This document shows, one piece after another, positions 1 to 12,148 of a stretch of DNA of 64,000 bases. Source of the stretch: Hyphodiscus hymeniophilus (taxonomy: Eukaryota > Ascomycota > Leotiomycetes > Helotiales > Hyphodiscaceae); assembly GCA_016508695.1 (NCBI GenBank), contig VNKQ01000016.1, positions 1,287,126 to 1,351,125 on the forward strand, read 5' to 3'. Made by a program: the position numbers and the translations under genes. The notes below the pieces were generated by a model. It was not told the origin of the DNA. It searched no databases and worked only from the letters and a program-made list of their open reading frames with translations. The first letter of the stretch is position 1, and each line of letters starts with the position of its first letter.

Positions 1-433
1 TGTCGGTGGCGATACTGTTAACGGCCTCTATATTCCTGAAGGTACAAAAATTGGATACTCAGCTTGGGGTTTATTCCGAGACAAGAACATCTGGGGCAAT
101 GATGCTAGTCTATTTCGCCCGGAGCGCTGGCTAGAAGGCTCGGCGGAGCAGATACGTGAGCAAGAAGCGACACTCGAGCTGATCTTTAGCTATGGGCGCT
201 GGCAGTGTCTTGGAAAGAATGTGGCCCTGATAGAACTCAACAAGGTCTTCGTCGAGGTAAGACGCCCATTTCGCTCCTAGATGCCATGTTGCTGACTGCG
301 GACCGCATAGCTACTAAGAAGATTTGACATCTCCGTAGTTGATCCAGTCAAGCCGTGGGAGTCATTTAACCACGGCATTTTCGTTCAGTCGGAGATGTGG
401 CTCAGAGCGTCGAAGAGGACGAACATGTTGTAG
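1..433 (+). CDS. Cytochrome P450, C-terminal part (5' end cut by window)
   Basis: The last ~125 residues of a P450 monooxygenase. Exons are 2-256 and 311-433, with a 54-bp intron (GTAAGA...ATAG), and the stop is TAG at 431-433. The text shows the FRPERW segment and then the haem-binding loop FSYGRWQCLGK, where the Cys is the thiolate ligand. The GRWQCLG form, with Trp where the classical loop has Arg, is common in fungal P450s of the pisatin-demethylase (CYP57-like) group; that assignment is from memory of the family. Substrate and membrane anchor cannot be judged because the N-terminus lies outside the window. It could belong to a secondary-metabolite or detoxification locus to the left. Confidence 0.9.
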
Positions 434-1504
434 TTGAGTGCTGCGAATAATGAATGCGATGGTTTAAAATAGACAACGCAGCAATGCTTCACCTCAATTC
501 CGACTAGGCGTGCACCCAAAACTATCCCAATCCTCTCAGTAACAGGAACTTCACTCTGCCAGATATCGACAAGTCACAGTCACATGTAGACAGTCTTTTG
601 TTTTCTCCAGAATCGTTTGACATCTCGGGTATGTTTTCCATCCTCGGCTGCTTGCAAGTGCAAGCACAGCCGCCTTCCTGATCTTCAGCACAGACACCAG
701 CGTTTCCAGTATCATTGCAAGAAGACGAGTCCGTATTTTTTCCCAAGTGGGGTAGCTTGGCACTACCTTCGACGTTAGTCGGAACGATGTGATGACGGGG
801 GATCGAGTGATGCGAGCAATATCGCGGGTCTGGCGTGATGAATTCGAGGCAAGGAGACCCTCCCTCGCCGCAGCATCTAGAGGAAGACATTAGTGAGCCG
901 TGAGTACAAAAGTTGGACTGGGAGTGCAGCATGTCAAAGGTTTGTGCGAAGAGAGGGCTGTGTTAAATGCCTCAGTTCCAGCGCGACTTAGCGATGCGTC
1001 CCCCTTGCAATGCAGTAGGGCGTGCTGAAACCAGCTTGCGTCAAGGACTCAAGGAAGACCATGATATGATTTCCAACAATTACAATGGACTTCAATATCA
1101 AAAGCGCAGTTTCAAAGATGGTGAATTGCCAGAGTGGAGTTGCCAGTTTTTTTCAAAAGTTCAGAACTACCTCCCACACATGTTGGTCAATCACCGGGCC
1201 TTGAACGAAGTAGTGAACGAGTTGACCCTACCCAGACTCTCCAGCTTCGACTTCGACTTCCTGGTCCCCATCTTGGCCAGAACCGTCGCTCGAGCCTTGC
1301 CCAATCAGTAGTTATTCAGTTGCCCATAGCTAAAGCAAATAAAATTTACCTTATACTCTCCCATCTTATGATACCGAGGAATAACTTTTCCTCACCATTG
1401 AGACTCGTCCCACTTAGAGATGGCACACCGGGGACGTCTTTCGCAGTTGATCCGACAAAAGCTGTCCAGGCTTCCATCACAACGTCGAGCGTACTTCCAC
1501 CCTC
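434..1504. other. Intergenic, no supportable gene
   Basis: Open frames of up to 136 codons exist on both strands, for example a Cys-rich frame on the minus strand at 522-932. None shows a domain, a start context or splice signals that extend it. I see nothing I can call. Confidence 0.5.
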
Positions 1505-1956
1505 CTAAATCCTAATCCGAAACACTTCCACCAACGGACTCTCGAATACCGCTGCCGGGCTCAAATTCGTCTCATAGATTTGCAGTTGTGCAGCTGCCGC
1601 AGCCAATGTTTGACTTGTCCTATAAAGTCCAGGGAATCGGGGGTCTTTAAGAAGGCGTGAAAGCTCTCTGTCTTATCTCACTCTGTCTCTGTATGTCAAG
1701 GACTGGGCCGAGGGAAGATGAGGGAGCAGGACATACCTGAATCAATAACGAACTTCACCGTTGACTGAACGTCCTCGTCGTTCTCTGTTAGAATTGGCGC
1801 CAGGAAGCTGTTATGAAGACCAGGTCGTGACCGAAGTGCTGTATCCAGCGCCGGTTGCACCGTTTCTGTGAATGCATTTCGTGTTGATTCATCCTGCTTG
1901 AGATGTAGAATAACGATTTCCGTGATATGTGCCGATTTCAACTTCAGAGAGAACAA
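1505..1956 (-). CDS. Small dimeric alpha/beta-barrel (ABM-like) protein
   Basis: A two-exon gene reading 1956-1737 and 1665-1505, with a 71-bp intron (GTATGT...GACAGAG). It gives 126 residues in frame. The N-terminus (ITEIVILHLK, then a run ending in KFVID) and the later segment LLKDPRFPGLYRTSQTLAAA look like one ferredoxin-like half of an antibiotic-biosynthesis-monooxygenase or stress-responsive barrel domain: a beta strand, two helices and a closing strand followed by a helix. Such proteins dimerise and are often cofactor-free oxygenases or isomerases of secondary metabolism. Many fungal relatives are about twice this length, so this one is a single-domain version. The assignment is by fold pattern only; the exact acceptor could be a few bases away. 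Confidence 0.45.
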
Positions 1957-2677
1957 GTATGAATCGAGAAGAAGTATATAGAGCTGTTCTGATATATGGC
2001 TCTGAGGAGGGGTGGAGTGAGTGTGAGTAACTCGGGGGTTTGTAGCTCGCTGTCTGGTTTAGCTTTTTATATGGAATTCACAAGTTCACACTCAAAGTAT
2101 TACAAATGCCTCCCAAAGATGACCCGGTCACTTTCACGGTACAAAACACCCTTAATTTCAATCCAGGGCTGCCCAACACCGTCAGCAGCTTCTCGTCATA
2201 GTTTTCCGGTGGAATACCGCATCACGTGGTCGTGGAATTCCGTTGCAAGTGGAGCTTAACGAATTCATGGAACCGGATCGCTCTTAGAGATCAAGTCCAA
2301 TCGGATATGAAGAAAGTAGCACAGCTTACGACAACTTCAGCACGTAGCCTCTGTCAGTCATGAAGTCCGTCGCTATGCCTGTGCCATAATGTGGTGGACT
2401 GGCTTTTGTGACTAAATCCACTGCCTTGTAAATTCGTTTCATGAATTGGGACCAAATGTGATTAATGAGGATGCTGGCGTTCTACTGGGACCGGAAACTT
2501 CCAGGATAAGCTGTCTAGATCAAGATATTCGTATAAAGACACAACAGTTCGAAGGAAATGGTTTAAGACTTGATATAGTTCGACAGAATATTTCCATGCT
2601 TTTTGACTTCGTAACGCCATCCACAGCTCAACTCATTGGGCCGCAGTTATGCAAATGCCAGAACGCCTTCCGGTGAT
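1957..2677. other. Intergenic between the ABM-like gene and BMS1
   Basis: It holds the ABM-like promoter and the BMS1 3' flank. Around 2100-2260 short stretches in two minus-strand frames look protein-like but are cut by stops. This may be decayed coding DNA; no gene can be supported. Confidence 0.4.
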
Positions 2678-5600
2678 CTACCTTCTCCTCTTGCCACCTC
2701 CACCTCCATCACCATCATTATCCGCCCGCCGTTTCTTCCCCTCCTTCCGCCAGTACTCCTGCTTCTCCTTCTTCTCCCGCTCACCACGCATCTCCGCATT
2801 CTCGGCAACCTTCTTTCTATACACCTTCCTCTTCTCCTCCTTCGCCGCGCGTCTCTTAGCAACCTTCTCATTTCGTAAGGTCATGACCTTCTGCATCAGA
2901 TCCCTTGCCTTCTTTTCCTCGCCACCTAAGATCACAGCCCGCTTCTGCATGTATGTCGGCTTGCTCTGCTTCTTCATTTGTGTGATCTGACTCTTGAACG
3001 GTAAATCCGCCGCCAAAGCCCGGGGAACACGAAGAGGGTTGAAGTGGCGAGTGACACGCTCAACGGGTTTGTAATTACTGTTTTTCTGTTGTGGTGTAGC
3101 AATGTTCTCGGCTCGGCGTACTTCACCAGTAAGACGCATTCCGGACCAACCTATGAGGTTCGTGACAGGGTTGTAGAACCGATGAGGACGAACTGGATAC
3201 CAGGCTCTGAGAAAGACGATATCACTCATTAGAATTTTGTCTTCGAAGGTTGCACGGAAATGACCGTCGGGCTTGCTTAGGGCTTTCTTGATTTGTCCGC
3301 GGATGCCGGAGACGGTCTTGATGGATGCACCTTCGAATTTGGCGATTTCGATGGCGCTGGTGAACATGTCGCGGATGAAGGCTGTGTTTTTGAAGATCTT
3401 GTATGGCGTTCCGGTAAGCTTGAGTTTCTTCACAATTTCAGGAGCCTCGTCAACGTCAAGAACGGTCCCTATTGCTGCTATACGAAAGCCTGGAGTCTGG
3501 GAGGAGAAAGACTGGTAACATGAGAAACCGGTATTGGGAGCAATAAGAGGGCCGTAAAATGTACCGAAGCAATGCATGTGTTCAGGTGTATATTTGAGCA
3601 TGCGGTTTCGGGTACGATTGTCGGATGTGCTGTATATGGGCATTGTCTGAAATCGTCTCCAGCCTAGCGAGAAGATGAGGGGGTCGTTTGTTTTCAGGAT
3701 CTTCTTGTGCCATCGATGTCTCTTGATCCTGACTTGCACGAAACCGTATCTGTCTTCTGTAGCAGACAGACCGCCAACGATGATTGGCATTCGTGGGCTG
3801 AATTGCGTGACGAACTCAGATGCGACGCCTTCGATGACGATCTTGGCGTACATTCCTGCTCGGAATCCTTCAACATTCACTCGTTGGCTTTCATCAAGGA
3901 CTTCGAACTCGGCTTTGTTGATGTTTAGTTGTTTTTGAATCTGAGCCTTCTGCGCATCGTACCAGTCATCTTCTCCGAATTCTTCCTGCTCCCCTCCCTC
4001 ACGTCTAGCATTCGCTTTGTCATTGTTGAATCCTTCTCGATCTTCTTCCTCAAATCGCAGCTTCAGCTCTTCCTTCCTTCTTGCGTTTTTCTTACGTTCC
4101 GCTTCAATGTCATCAGGCTTAGACTCCTCTTCTGCTTCAAGATCTTGGAACTCTCCATCGCCTTCATCATTTTCGTCTTCATCTGTATCTTCTTCTTCCT
4201 CACTACCATCATCATTTGTCTTCTCTATTAACAAGTCCGCTGTAGCAAATCGCTTTCGTAAAGCTTCAACGTTCTCTTCAACAGACCATTTAGTCTCTAA
4301 TGTAACGTAATCCAGAATGGGAATTGCCCGATCCTCAAATTGCTCGTCGACTTTTTCCCTGCCTGATGTCTTGAAGAAAGCGTCCTCATCATCAGCCTCG
4401 ATAAGATCCACGGCTTCGCCTTCGTCAACATCTCCTTTCCATTTCTGGAGGATCTCGGAAGGGGTTAGCGACTCATCATACAACAACTTCGCCAAATCTG
4501 TGGTTCGATATGATCGTTTCTTGTTGTGCAGTTTCCGTGCTGTCTCCAGCATGTTATCTTTCCAACGTGCTGCCCCACCCTCCTCATCTGATGAACTATC
4601 TTCATCATCATCGTCATCATCAGGCTCATCGCCAGACAGAGAGCCAAGATCAGAATCGCTATCCGCAAATGCTATGTCGCCGTCCACCTTGTCGTCGGGC
4701 TTCCGGAAAGATTTCCCCATCTTTTCTTCCGTAATCTCTGCTTCATACTCAGAGTCAAAGTCATCACCACTAACAAAACCTTCGTCGTCAACGGGCCCTT
4801 CGTTCTCTGACGCATCTTCGCGTTCAACGAATCTCGCTGACCGAGGCTTTTTTCGACCCGTATCGTCATCCTCAGGTACGGCTGTGATGGCACCGCCTCC
4901 GCCGAATAATTGCAGACCCTCTTCAGTCTCACCTAGTAATCTTCTTTCTCCCTGAAGACCAATGATCAACTCTTCTCCCTCTCCTCGATCTTGATCTTCC
5001 GCATCCACGTCAAAGTTGAATCCCTTTTCTCTTGTGATCCAGATCGTGTCTCCATCTATTTTCAATCCACTTTTATCGGACATTGGCGCATGAAGTTTCT
5101 TTTCCTTTTCGTCCAATCTCCTCCGCCCAGTCTTCCCGGTAGCTTTCGCAATCGCTTGGTCCATATAGGGAGTTGGACATGGATCTGGCAAAGCTTCCAT
5201 TGCTGTAATTGAATAGTCGCCCAATCCGGGAATATGTACTCTTTGTCCTTGTGCGGCGAAGTTCGTCCCACGTAGATATCCAGACAATACCACAGTTCGA
5301 TCACATTTTGAATCCTCCTCGATCTTTGTGGGATGCGTGATGTCCCGGAAGCTGTCAATAACTGTATAAGGATGTGAATTCCTCCAGATAAGGGGCCGGG
5401 GGTTCTTCATGACGGATATAAATCTCGAGAGGTTGTGTATTTCGCGATCGGGGTATCTTCCATTGATAACCCCAGACAGATAAAACAGATGTGCGCCTTG
5501 ATATAACTCACTCCAAAACCGGTTCTTCAGCCGTTTCTTCGCATCTTTAAGAGTTTGTGGTTTTCGGAACAGATCCAGATGCGTGAGGATCCCAAATACA

Positions 5601-6183
5601 TTTCCTGGCATACCACTCGAAGCCAGTATATTCAAAAACTCCATAGTCTCCATCTCGAAGCCGAAATTTCCGTCGATCATCAGGAGGACTATGTCCGCCA
5701 CCTTGGACATGTCCACCATCGCCTCAAGTTCGTTCGGACATTCCACAAACGTCAACCGTTGGCGTTTCGATGTAACAACGGTGATGGGCCCTTGCGGATT
5801 TGATAGTGTTTCTTTCGCATATCGCTTGACCAAAGACTTCAGTAAAGTCGTCTTCCCTACACCTGGTGGGCCAACGATTGTGACCAGTCTTGGAGGAGGT
5901 TCTTCGGGTATGCGATCGATCTGGGGGACATGTAGCCGCTTTTCTTTTATCTGGGCACGTCAGTCACTCGGTCACATATGACTGTCCGCTAAGCCTTACA
6001 TCATGAGATCTGGCAGCAGATTTTGCCAACCGCCCTGGATTTGCAAAACTAAAAGCTTTCGGATTGCGATCTGGATGACACGATCAGTCCATGCTAGGTG
6101 CGACAAGCATCGAAGGACTTACCTCCGGTATGCTTCTTCTTCGCCTTTGTAGGCCGGTGAGGCCTGTGACTCTGCTCTTCCAT
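2678..6183 (-). CDS. BMS1: Ribosome biogenesis GTPase BMS1
   Basis: Essential nucleolar GTPase of the small-subunit processome; with Rcl1 it acts in early 18S pre-rRNA processing. Three exons (6183-6123, 6070-6000, 5950-2678) give 1134 residues, close to yeast Bms1. The start lies in the Lys-rich leader characteristic of the family, ending in a conserved NPKAFSFANPGRLAKS segment. The P-loop GPPGVGKTT is at about residues 71-79. Next come the GTPase core, a long Asp/Glu/Ser-rich acidic linker (about 380-650), then the AARP2/BMS1-TSR1 C-terminal domain and a very basic C-terminal tail ending KRRR. Introns are 52 and 49 bp. It is transcribed divergently from the proteinase inhibitor gene. Nothing is broken. 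Confidence 0.97.
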
Positions 6184-6797
6184 GGTCAACCAGGCATAGT
6201 GGTTGGAGCACGTCGTTGCTGAAGCCCGATATCAAGCCAATCCAGAAAATTATTTTGAGTCGGAGCTGGAAACTTTTAGTCCGCGATTCAGTCCGTAAAC
6301 GGCCTAGCCCGAGATCTTATCTTATCGCTAATCAAATATCCCCCTCCAAACATCCCTTGCTCGCATTCCTTTCCTGTAGGCCGAAACCTGTAGGTATGTA
6401 ATCGTAGGCGAGAAGCAGATCTCTGATATAACTGCGTAAAAACTAGGTAATAAAGTTATGGAATTCGACATAAGATGCATTCTATAACATAAAAGGGGCG
6501 TCGCCGCGAGTGAAGAGCGTTGCAAGGCGTGTGCGCTTCAGCCTGGCGATGAGCAGAGAGAAGTCGGAAGCGTTGCGTCATGGAACACGTGGGGTCTGGT
6601 GGTCCTCTTCCAAGATGCGACTTGGCGGGGCTGTTGTACCGGCCTACTTCTGTACTTAAGACCTGTTGACCAGCCTTTACTTGTTTATCTTTCTCTTCAA
6701 CTATAAATCTCCAACATTCCCCATATTCAAACTCAGCGACCATCATCCCTACAACTCAGAACTCTGCAAATCAAATCAACTCCAACTCTTATCAACA
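6184..6797. promoter_or_regulatory. Divergent promoter region BMS1 / PBI2-like
   Basis: The upstream regions of two divergent genes. The PBI2 side has a pyrimidine-rich leader (about 6680-6790) typical of well-expressed fungal genes. No other gene is visible. Confidence 0.5.
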
Positions 6798-7180
6798 ATG
6801 GCCGGAGTCAAGCACATCGTTAGCATCCCTTCCCATCACCCCTCTCGTCAGTTGCATCGCGTTTTGTCGCATAGCTAACTTCTTTTGCCAGGTTGTCTGC
6901 AAGACAAAAGAAGATGTCGAACCGTACGTCTAAGTTCCATTCCAAGGCCCTCTCCATCTGACATGCAACAGAGCAAAGAAGTTGGCACAGGACCAAGGCG
7001 GAGAGATCACGAATACCTACTCCATCTTCCCAGGTTTCGAGTATGTACGAGTTCATTTCTCTGTATACTGTACGCTAAACCTGGAATAGCGTTGTCATGC
7101 CCAAGGACTCTGTCACCACGTTCGCTGACAGCAAGCACATCGAATCCGTTGAAGTTGATGGGGAGGTGAAAACCCAATAG
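6798..7180 (+). CDS. Proteinase B inhibitor (peptidase inhibitor I9 family)
   Basis: A tiny gene in four exons: 6798-6818, 6892-6923, 6972-7040 and 7090-7180, giving 70 residues in frame. Introns of 73, 48 and 49 bp carry CTAAC- or CTAAA-type branch sequences (atagctaac near 6876, acgctaaac near 7075). The product reads like yeast Pbi2: a first strand VKHIVVCK, a helix with AKKLAQ, the GGEITNTYSIFPGF turn, and a C-terminal SVEVDGEVKTQ that would enter the protease active site. There is no signal peptide, as expected for a cytosolic inhibitor of the vacuolar subtilisin-type proteinase B, which in yeast also joins thioredoxin to promote vacuole fusion. The first donor (GTTAGC) is weak but is the only one that keeps the frame. 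Confidence 0.85.
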
Positions 7181-7532
7181 ATGTGGCATACCGCAGATGC
7201 ACGGGAGACGAAACACAATCGGATGGAGCATGGAAAGGTATGGTCTGGGATCTGGAATGGGAATGGAATGGGACCGGGTCTGCATACTGGATAGGATAGC
7301 ATTGGCAGGACGGCGTGGATGGCTGGGGCTGTTGCTTAGACAAATCCAATACAATATCACCCTTTAGAGAAGCCTCAACATACACAAGCAGAATCGGCTA
7401 GTCAGCAAAAGGTAACTTGAAATTTGAGTGATATGTAACTATACGGACCCATAAGTGTTGATATCTCGTCCGCTCGATGGCGCCCGAGCTCTGAGCCTCG
7501 CCCAACCACCACCCAGCATCAACAATGCGAGC
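7181..7532. other. Short intergenic region
   Basis: The 3' flank of the inhibitor gene and 5' flank of the kinase gene. Around 7245-7280 there is a small GGAATGG-type direct repetition. Nothing else is seen. Confidence 0.4.
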
Positions 7533-8960
7533 ATGAACCGTCTATTGCAACCATTGCGATTCTGCAATGGAAACTCCTTTCAATCGAGTAAATACATTTT
7601 GTCCTCCAGATATTTGAGCTTCGCTCGTCATCCCTCGCCGTCAGCACATAAATGGTCACATCCTCCGAGTTCAACAACAATCGCCGACGACGATGTGGCA
7701 AACCTTGCGAATCAACCACTACACGCTCTGAGTTTGGCAGATCTGGTGGAGTATGATATCAAGCATGCATACGCCGAATGGTGACTAACTATTCCCAGAC
7801 ATGGACGACCACCTCTCTCCACTGATGCGCTGTTTTCGTCAGCGAACTTCACCCTCTCCCTCCTCCCCATCCGTCTAGCTCACCGAATCCAAGCCTTACG
7901 AAATCTGCCCTTCATCGTTGTCTCGAACCCTAATATTTCAAAGATCTACAATAATTATCTACACTCGTTGTCGACCTTATTGCCCTACACATCCAAGACC
8001 ATCTCAAACCTCGAGGACGAGATTCGTTTTACAGCAGTCCTTACGGAACTCGTCGAAACACATTCTCAAACCATCCCTACGCTCGCGCGAGGCTTCCTGG
8101 AATGCAGGAAATACATAAGCCCAGACGACGTGACGCGGTTTCTGGATGAGCATCTACGGGCCAGAATCGGGACAAGATTGATTGCTGAACAGCACATCGC
8201 GTTACACGTATCATCACAACCACATCAAGATCCACAGACTTCCCAAACTGCATACGACAACCCCTCATATATTGGCGTTATTGATACGGCTCTCCAGCCT
8301 GCCTCGATTGTCAACTCGTGTGGGAACTTTGTTTCGGAGATCTGTGAGCTCAAATATGGCGTCAGACCAACCTGGATCATTGATGGGGAGCCGAGCACAA
8401 CATTTGCCTACGTGCCCGTACATTTGGAGTACATCATCACGGAACTGCTGAAGAATGCGTTCCGTGCTACGGTCGAATCGGGAAGGTCTCACGAACCGAT
8501 TGTTATCACCATTGCAGCCGAGCCAGAGAGCCCACGAGGTGGACCAAGCAGCGTGGATCGTAGAAGGGCTATAGAGAAAGATCTTGGAGAAGGCGCAGAC
8601 GAGAATGCTATAAAGCCGTTTGAAGATTCGGCACCGGGTGTTACGATTCGCATACGGGATAGAGGAGGCGGGATAAGCCCAGAAGTCCTACCAAATATCT
8701 GGTCGTACTCCTTCACTACCTTCTCGGACGCTGATGAACTTCCTGGGCAGACCCCTGGGAGTGGAGGTACGGACGCGCTAAACGTAATCTCTGGAGCTGG
8801 GGGAGGCGAGGGCAGTTCTATTGCTGGCCTTGGGTACGGTTTACCTCTTGGGAGAGCATATGCAGAGTATTTTGGTGGCGGAATTGCCGTGCAGAGTCTA
8901 TTCGGATGGGGCAGCGACGTTTACCTCAGACTTAAAGGTTTAGGTAAGCTCAAGGACTGA
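7533..8960 (+). CDS. Mitochondrial pyruvate dehydrogenase kinase (PDK/BCKDK family)
   Basis: Protein kinase of the GHKL fold that phosphorylates and inactivates the E1-alpha subunit of the pyruvate dehydrogenase complex in the mitochondrial matrix. Exons 7533-7750 and 7799-8960 give 459 residues. I chose the ATG at 7533 because it opens an Arg-rich, acid-free presequence (MNRLLQPLRF, then SSRYLSFARH). An upstream in-frame ATG at 7455 would bury it. The N-terminal helical BCDHK domain contains LPFIVVSNPNISKIYNNYL. The ATP site has the N box ELLKNAFRA (about 287), the G1 box DRGGGIS (about 360) and the G2 box GLGYGLPLGR (about 416). Two Gly/Ser/Asp-rich inserts between these boxes are longer than in animal PDKs, as in yeast Pkp1/Pkp2. 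Which fungal paralogue it is cannot be told here. Confidence 0.93.
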
Positions 8961-9604
8961 GCATCTTGAGATGTATATCGATACGGAAAAGCAGCCTAGT
9001 AGCTGCAGGACCCGGGGATGTGGTATGCCGAAGAGCCGACCCAGAAGTTGTTCATAGACCGACATCCATGGCTCAAGACACTAAGTAGTGAAACTACAAG
9101 ATAAGAACTTCAGGCAATATGAGTTGTCGGTTCGGGCTTCACATTATGGACAGAGGAAGGCTAGACTAAGAGAGAATGGCATTATTGTTCTCCATGCTGC
9201 AAACGGCTATTCATGGCAAAATAGTGCCGGTTTCTCTTCTCCTGAGCTTTACACTCAATCAAGCTTAGTTTTCTTTTTGCGCCTTCTGTCCAGTGACGCC
9301 CTAAGCGGAAGATTCAATGCGTTAGCCATGATCTGTCGCTCTTACGTCTGGAACTACACATGTTGTTATTCTCACTCGAACCTTTGCACCAGTACACGCT
9401 CGTGGCTCGAATAGTGTGCCACCTAGTCCAGATTGTTTCCATTGCCTGATTGAAATGTCCATCAAAGCGATTCTAGAGTTTCATGGGCCAATCCTAAGAA
9501 CTGAGCCGGCCCAAATGATTGCTGCTGGTGCATCGGACCTTGAGTCGATACTTGCTGCTTGACTACCAACAGCGATTTAAAGCTCATTTTTGCGTCTGAT
9601 GGAT
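8961..9604. other. Intergenic, 3' flanks of two converging genes
   Basis: The kinase gene and the membrane protein gene converge here. A 108-codon plus-strand frame (9088-9414) has no recognisable domain and I treat it as chance. No gene is supported. Confidence 0.5.
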
Positions 9605-11077
9605 TTATGACGTCCGCGGCCACGTAGAGAACCTGCTACCACTCTGAAGCCGGGGATGTTGCTTTAATGATTCCCTGCTACTGGCAACCAACAGCACTTC
9701 ATTCGAACTTCCTTCCAAGTCCATGGAAGCTCGAGGGCTTCCTTGCTGTGCTATATCATGGTCGTGTCGAGGGGTAGCCAGAATGTGCATCTCGATAGCA
9801 CCTTCAGCACGGCCGTGGTGAGGTTGCTGAGCAGGCGTAAGAGTGATAGTCATGTGGTCATTCTCGTTATGCTTTTGCTCCTCTTCCTCTGCTTTCTTCC
9901 CTGCCAACTGAAGCTTGGACTCTTTATATATGTTAGCCAAGATCTTGCATCACTGGGACCGAAAACCTTACTGGCGTAGCCTTCGAGTAGGGAAAGGAAC
10001 GGCAAAAACAGCATGAAAGTTGGTAGCAGCTGACCGAATCCCCATGAACTTATCAGTCCACTTGATGCCAGATCCAAAGAGAGACCGATAATTCCTGTAA
10101 AGAGTAATATTATCTGCATTATGTTGCCGAACCTAAATGGAAAGAGTGCCTGTGCTAGGATCAACAGCATTATCCGCTTTTTCGAGTCTGACTTTCGTAA
10201 CGTGGAGCGGCATAATTTTGCGAACATCCATGACATTGGTTTCCTAAATGCAACGCCAACATAAGACCAAAACCCTTTTAGAGGGCAATCGTCTGCGTCG
10301 TATTTCTCCAACCAAACGTCCATATTGTGCTGATCCTCAGGTTTTGGAGTCCTTATTATATTGAGAGCAGTATACAGACTAAGGGACTGTCGAGCACTCA
10401 GCGTTGATTCTGAGACGAAGAGGGATAGGCAAATACCCCAGAATACCCAAGGAATGCCCAGCATTTGCAGGAAAGAGAAAAGATATGTAATCATGCCCCG
10501 ATCGCCCAGTATTAGAACAGCCAAGCATATAGTGAGCCACATAATCATTGTAACGAATACGAGACAAACTCGTAGAACTGCCAAGTAAAAGTGATCGCGC
10601 AGCATGGTTCGAATAGTCAAGATCGTGGCAAAATGCGTAATCATGGAGAAGACGGCCAGATCAGCGGCGATTGAGAGGCTGTAGAAGTCCTTCAGGAAAT
10701 ACTTCGGGTATGCCAGAGTCACGAGCAACAGACCCGTTATCAACTGCTGGTCACTCAGATTGAGAACGAAGTCCTCCAAGATAGCACCCCAGAACTCGAC
10801 TGGATCTTCTACGCCGGCAGGGCAGATACGCCGCAGTTCACGCAAGGCTCTATTCCTCCAGATGGGATGGCGGAGCAGGAGCTTGTTCTCGTTGTCGCCC
10901 AGGCTGTCTAGCAGCGACGCAATACTGGCGCTCATCGTCGCAAGCATTCCTGTAAGGATGAATCCTATCATGACCTAAGCTATCTTAGCCAACTGCAAAA
11001 GATCAACGGTGGTTCCTCACTCCCGGGCCAGCAATGTCCGGGTCGGGCCTTGTGTCCGACGGTACTGCGATATCCAT
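9605..11077 (-). CDS. Fungal multi-pass integral membrane protein, unknown function
   Basis: Exons 11077-11021, 10974-9972 and 9921-9605 give 458 residues in frame; the introns are 46 and 50 bp. The short first exon ends in a PDPDIAGPG segment joined to VMIGFILTG. A DPDIAGxGV-then-hydrophobic start is a recurrent signature of a large fungal family of uncharacterised membrane proteins. There are about six or seven hydrophobic segments: the first just after the signature, a cluster in the middle (LITGLLLVTLAYP, VLRVCLVFVTMIMWL, LGIPWVFWGICLSLFV), and two more before a polar tail rich in Glu, Gln, His and Ser. The tail, encoded by the last exon, is probably disordered and cytosolic. No transport or catalytic motif is visible, so no function is offered. 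Confidence 0.82.
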
Positions 11078-12148
11078 TTTTGTAGGCTTCGTGTCGACCA
11101 CCGTATGTAGCAGAAACTATTTGTACATCTCACGCAGTATATGAGAAAGGATTTGCGGTCTTCTTGTACGGATGAAGTTAAAACAATGGTCCGCGCCTTT
11201 TAAAAGAGGATCCAATCATCAAGCATATTTTTGAAGTGGCTTTTTCAGCTGCAGCCTGCAAGCGCCCAGCTGATGACTCGGCGTCTCAGAAAAGCGCAGA
11301 GCTCCCTTGTCAGTCAGGATTTCCCTTTTCTTGGGCTTGCGCTACCGTATTGCAGATCATATTATGCACACTACTGATACGAATCGAATTCATATTTTCT
11401 CCTATCTCTGTCGCTTAAACACTATGCTACATACTTGATCCCATTAATCCTCCATAACATACACTATTACGTTCAGAACTCAGATCTTTTTCCCCTTATT
11501 GCTTTCGTTTCGATATTAAAGGACAGACAGTGTTCAATTCCGAACAGCTTCCCATCCATAAAATATAAGGAATTCATATTATCGCCCGCACGTCACTTGA
11601 TGAAAGGTCTAGTGGGTAGAAGTAGAGATGAAGGACTCGGGGGCTACCAGGCAGCTCTTGCGTTTAATTCTGCGTCAGTGAAGCCTTTCGCTCTTCGTTG
11701 AAGATGGTCAACTGAACGTCTCTTGAAGTTAAGAAGTTAAGCGTGACTTTCACATGAAGCAGATGGAATGAAGCCCCCTTAACATGAAAATGACCTCTAA
11801 ACTGCCTGTACTCATTAACATCCGACGTATCATAACTCATTCTCAGATACAGACGATAGTGTGCTTGTCAAAAGCAGTATTTTTGTTCTTGAAATCAACG
11901 CCGGTGATGAGTCTGGGTTTCAATTATTTCTTTGTATGAACTTTAATGGAACCCAGCTCTCCTCGACGGAATCAGTTAGTATACCTTTGATTGAAGTTTG
12001 GGCGAGTTGCAATTCTTTCTTTGTTTATACCGCATCTTGATTTTGCAGACTTTCCCTGTCCAAGTTTGTGGCACGGGACAATAATATTTCAACATCCACA
12101 GCCAAAATCGATTTTTCGACCCATTCCCAGTTGCGGAGCGATCTCATT
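11078..12148. other. Intergenic, with a possible upstream exon of the next gene
   Basis: No independent gene is seen. The last ~100 bases (from about 12049, after a TTTTGCAG acceptor-like sequence) stay open in the frame of the downstream protease gene and look coding. That gene may therefore have a further 5' exon in this stretch. Confidence 0.4.

Noticed and set aside
522..932. Cys-rich 136-codon frame on the minus strand as a secreted protein or AflR-like remnant
   Set aside because: No signal peptide, no zinc-cluster spacing, no splice signals to extend it.
2100..2260. Protein-like pieces in two minus-strand frames
   Set aside because: Cut by stops with no usable splice sites; too short to name or to call a pseudogene.
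2678..5000. Long open frames on the plus strand opposite BMS1
   Set aside because: Antisense shadows of the acidic and basic low-complexity codons of BMS1.
9088..9414. 108-codon plus-strand frame after the kinase gene
   Set aside because: No recognisable feature; lies between converging 3' ends and is probably chance.
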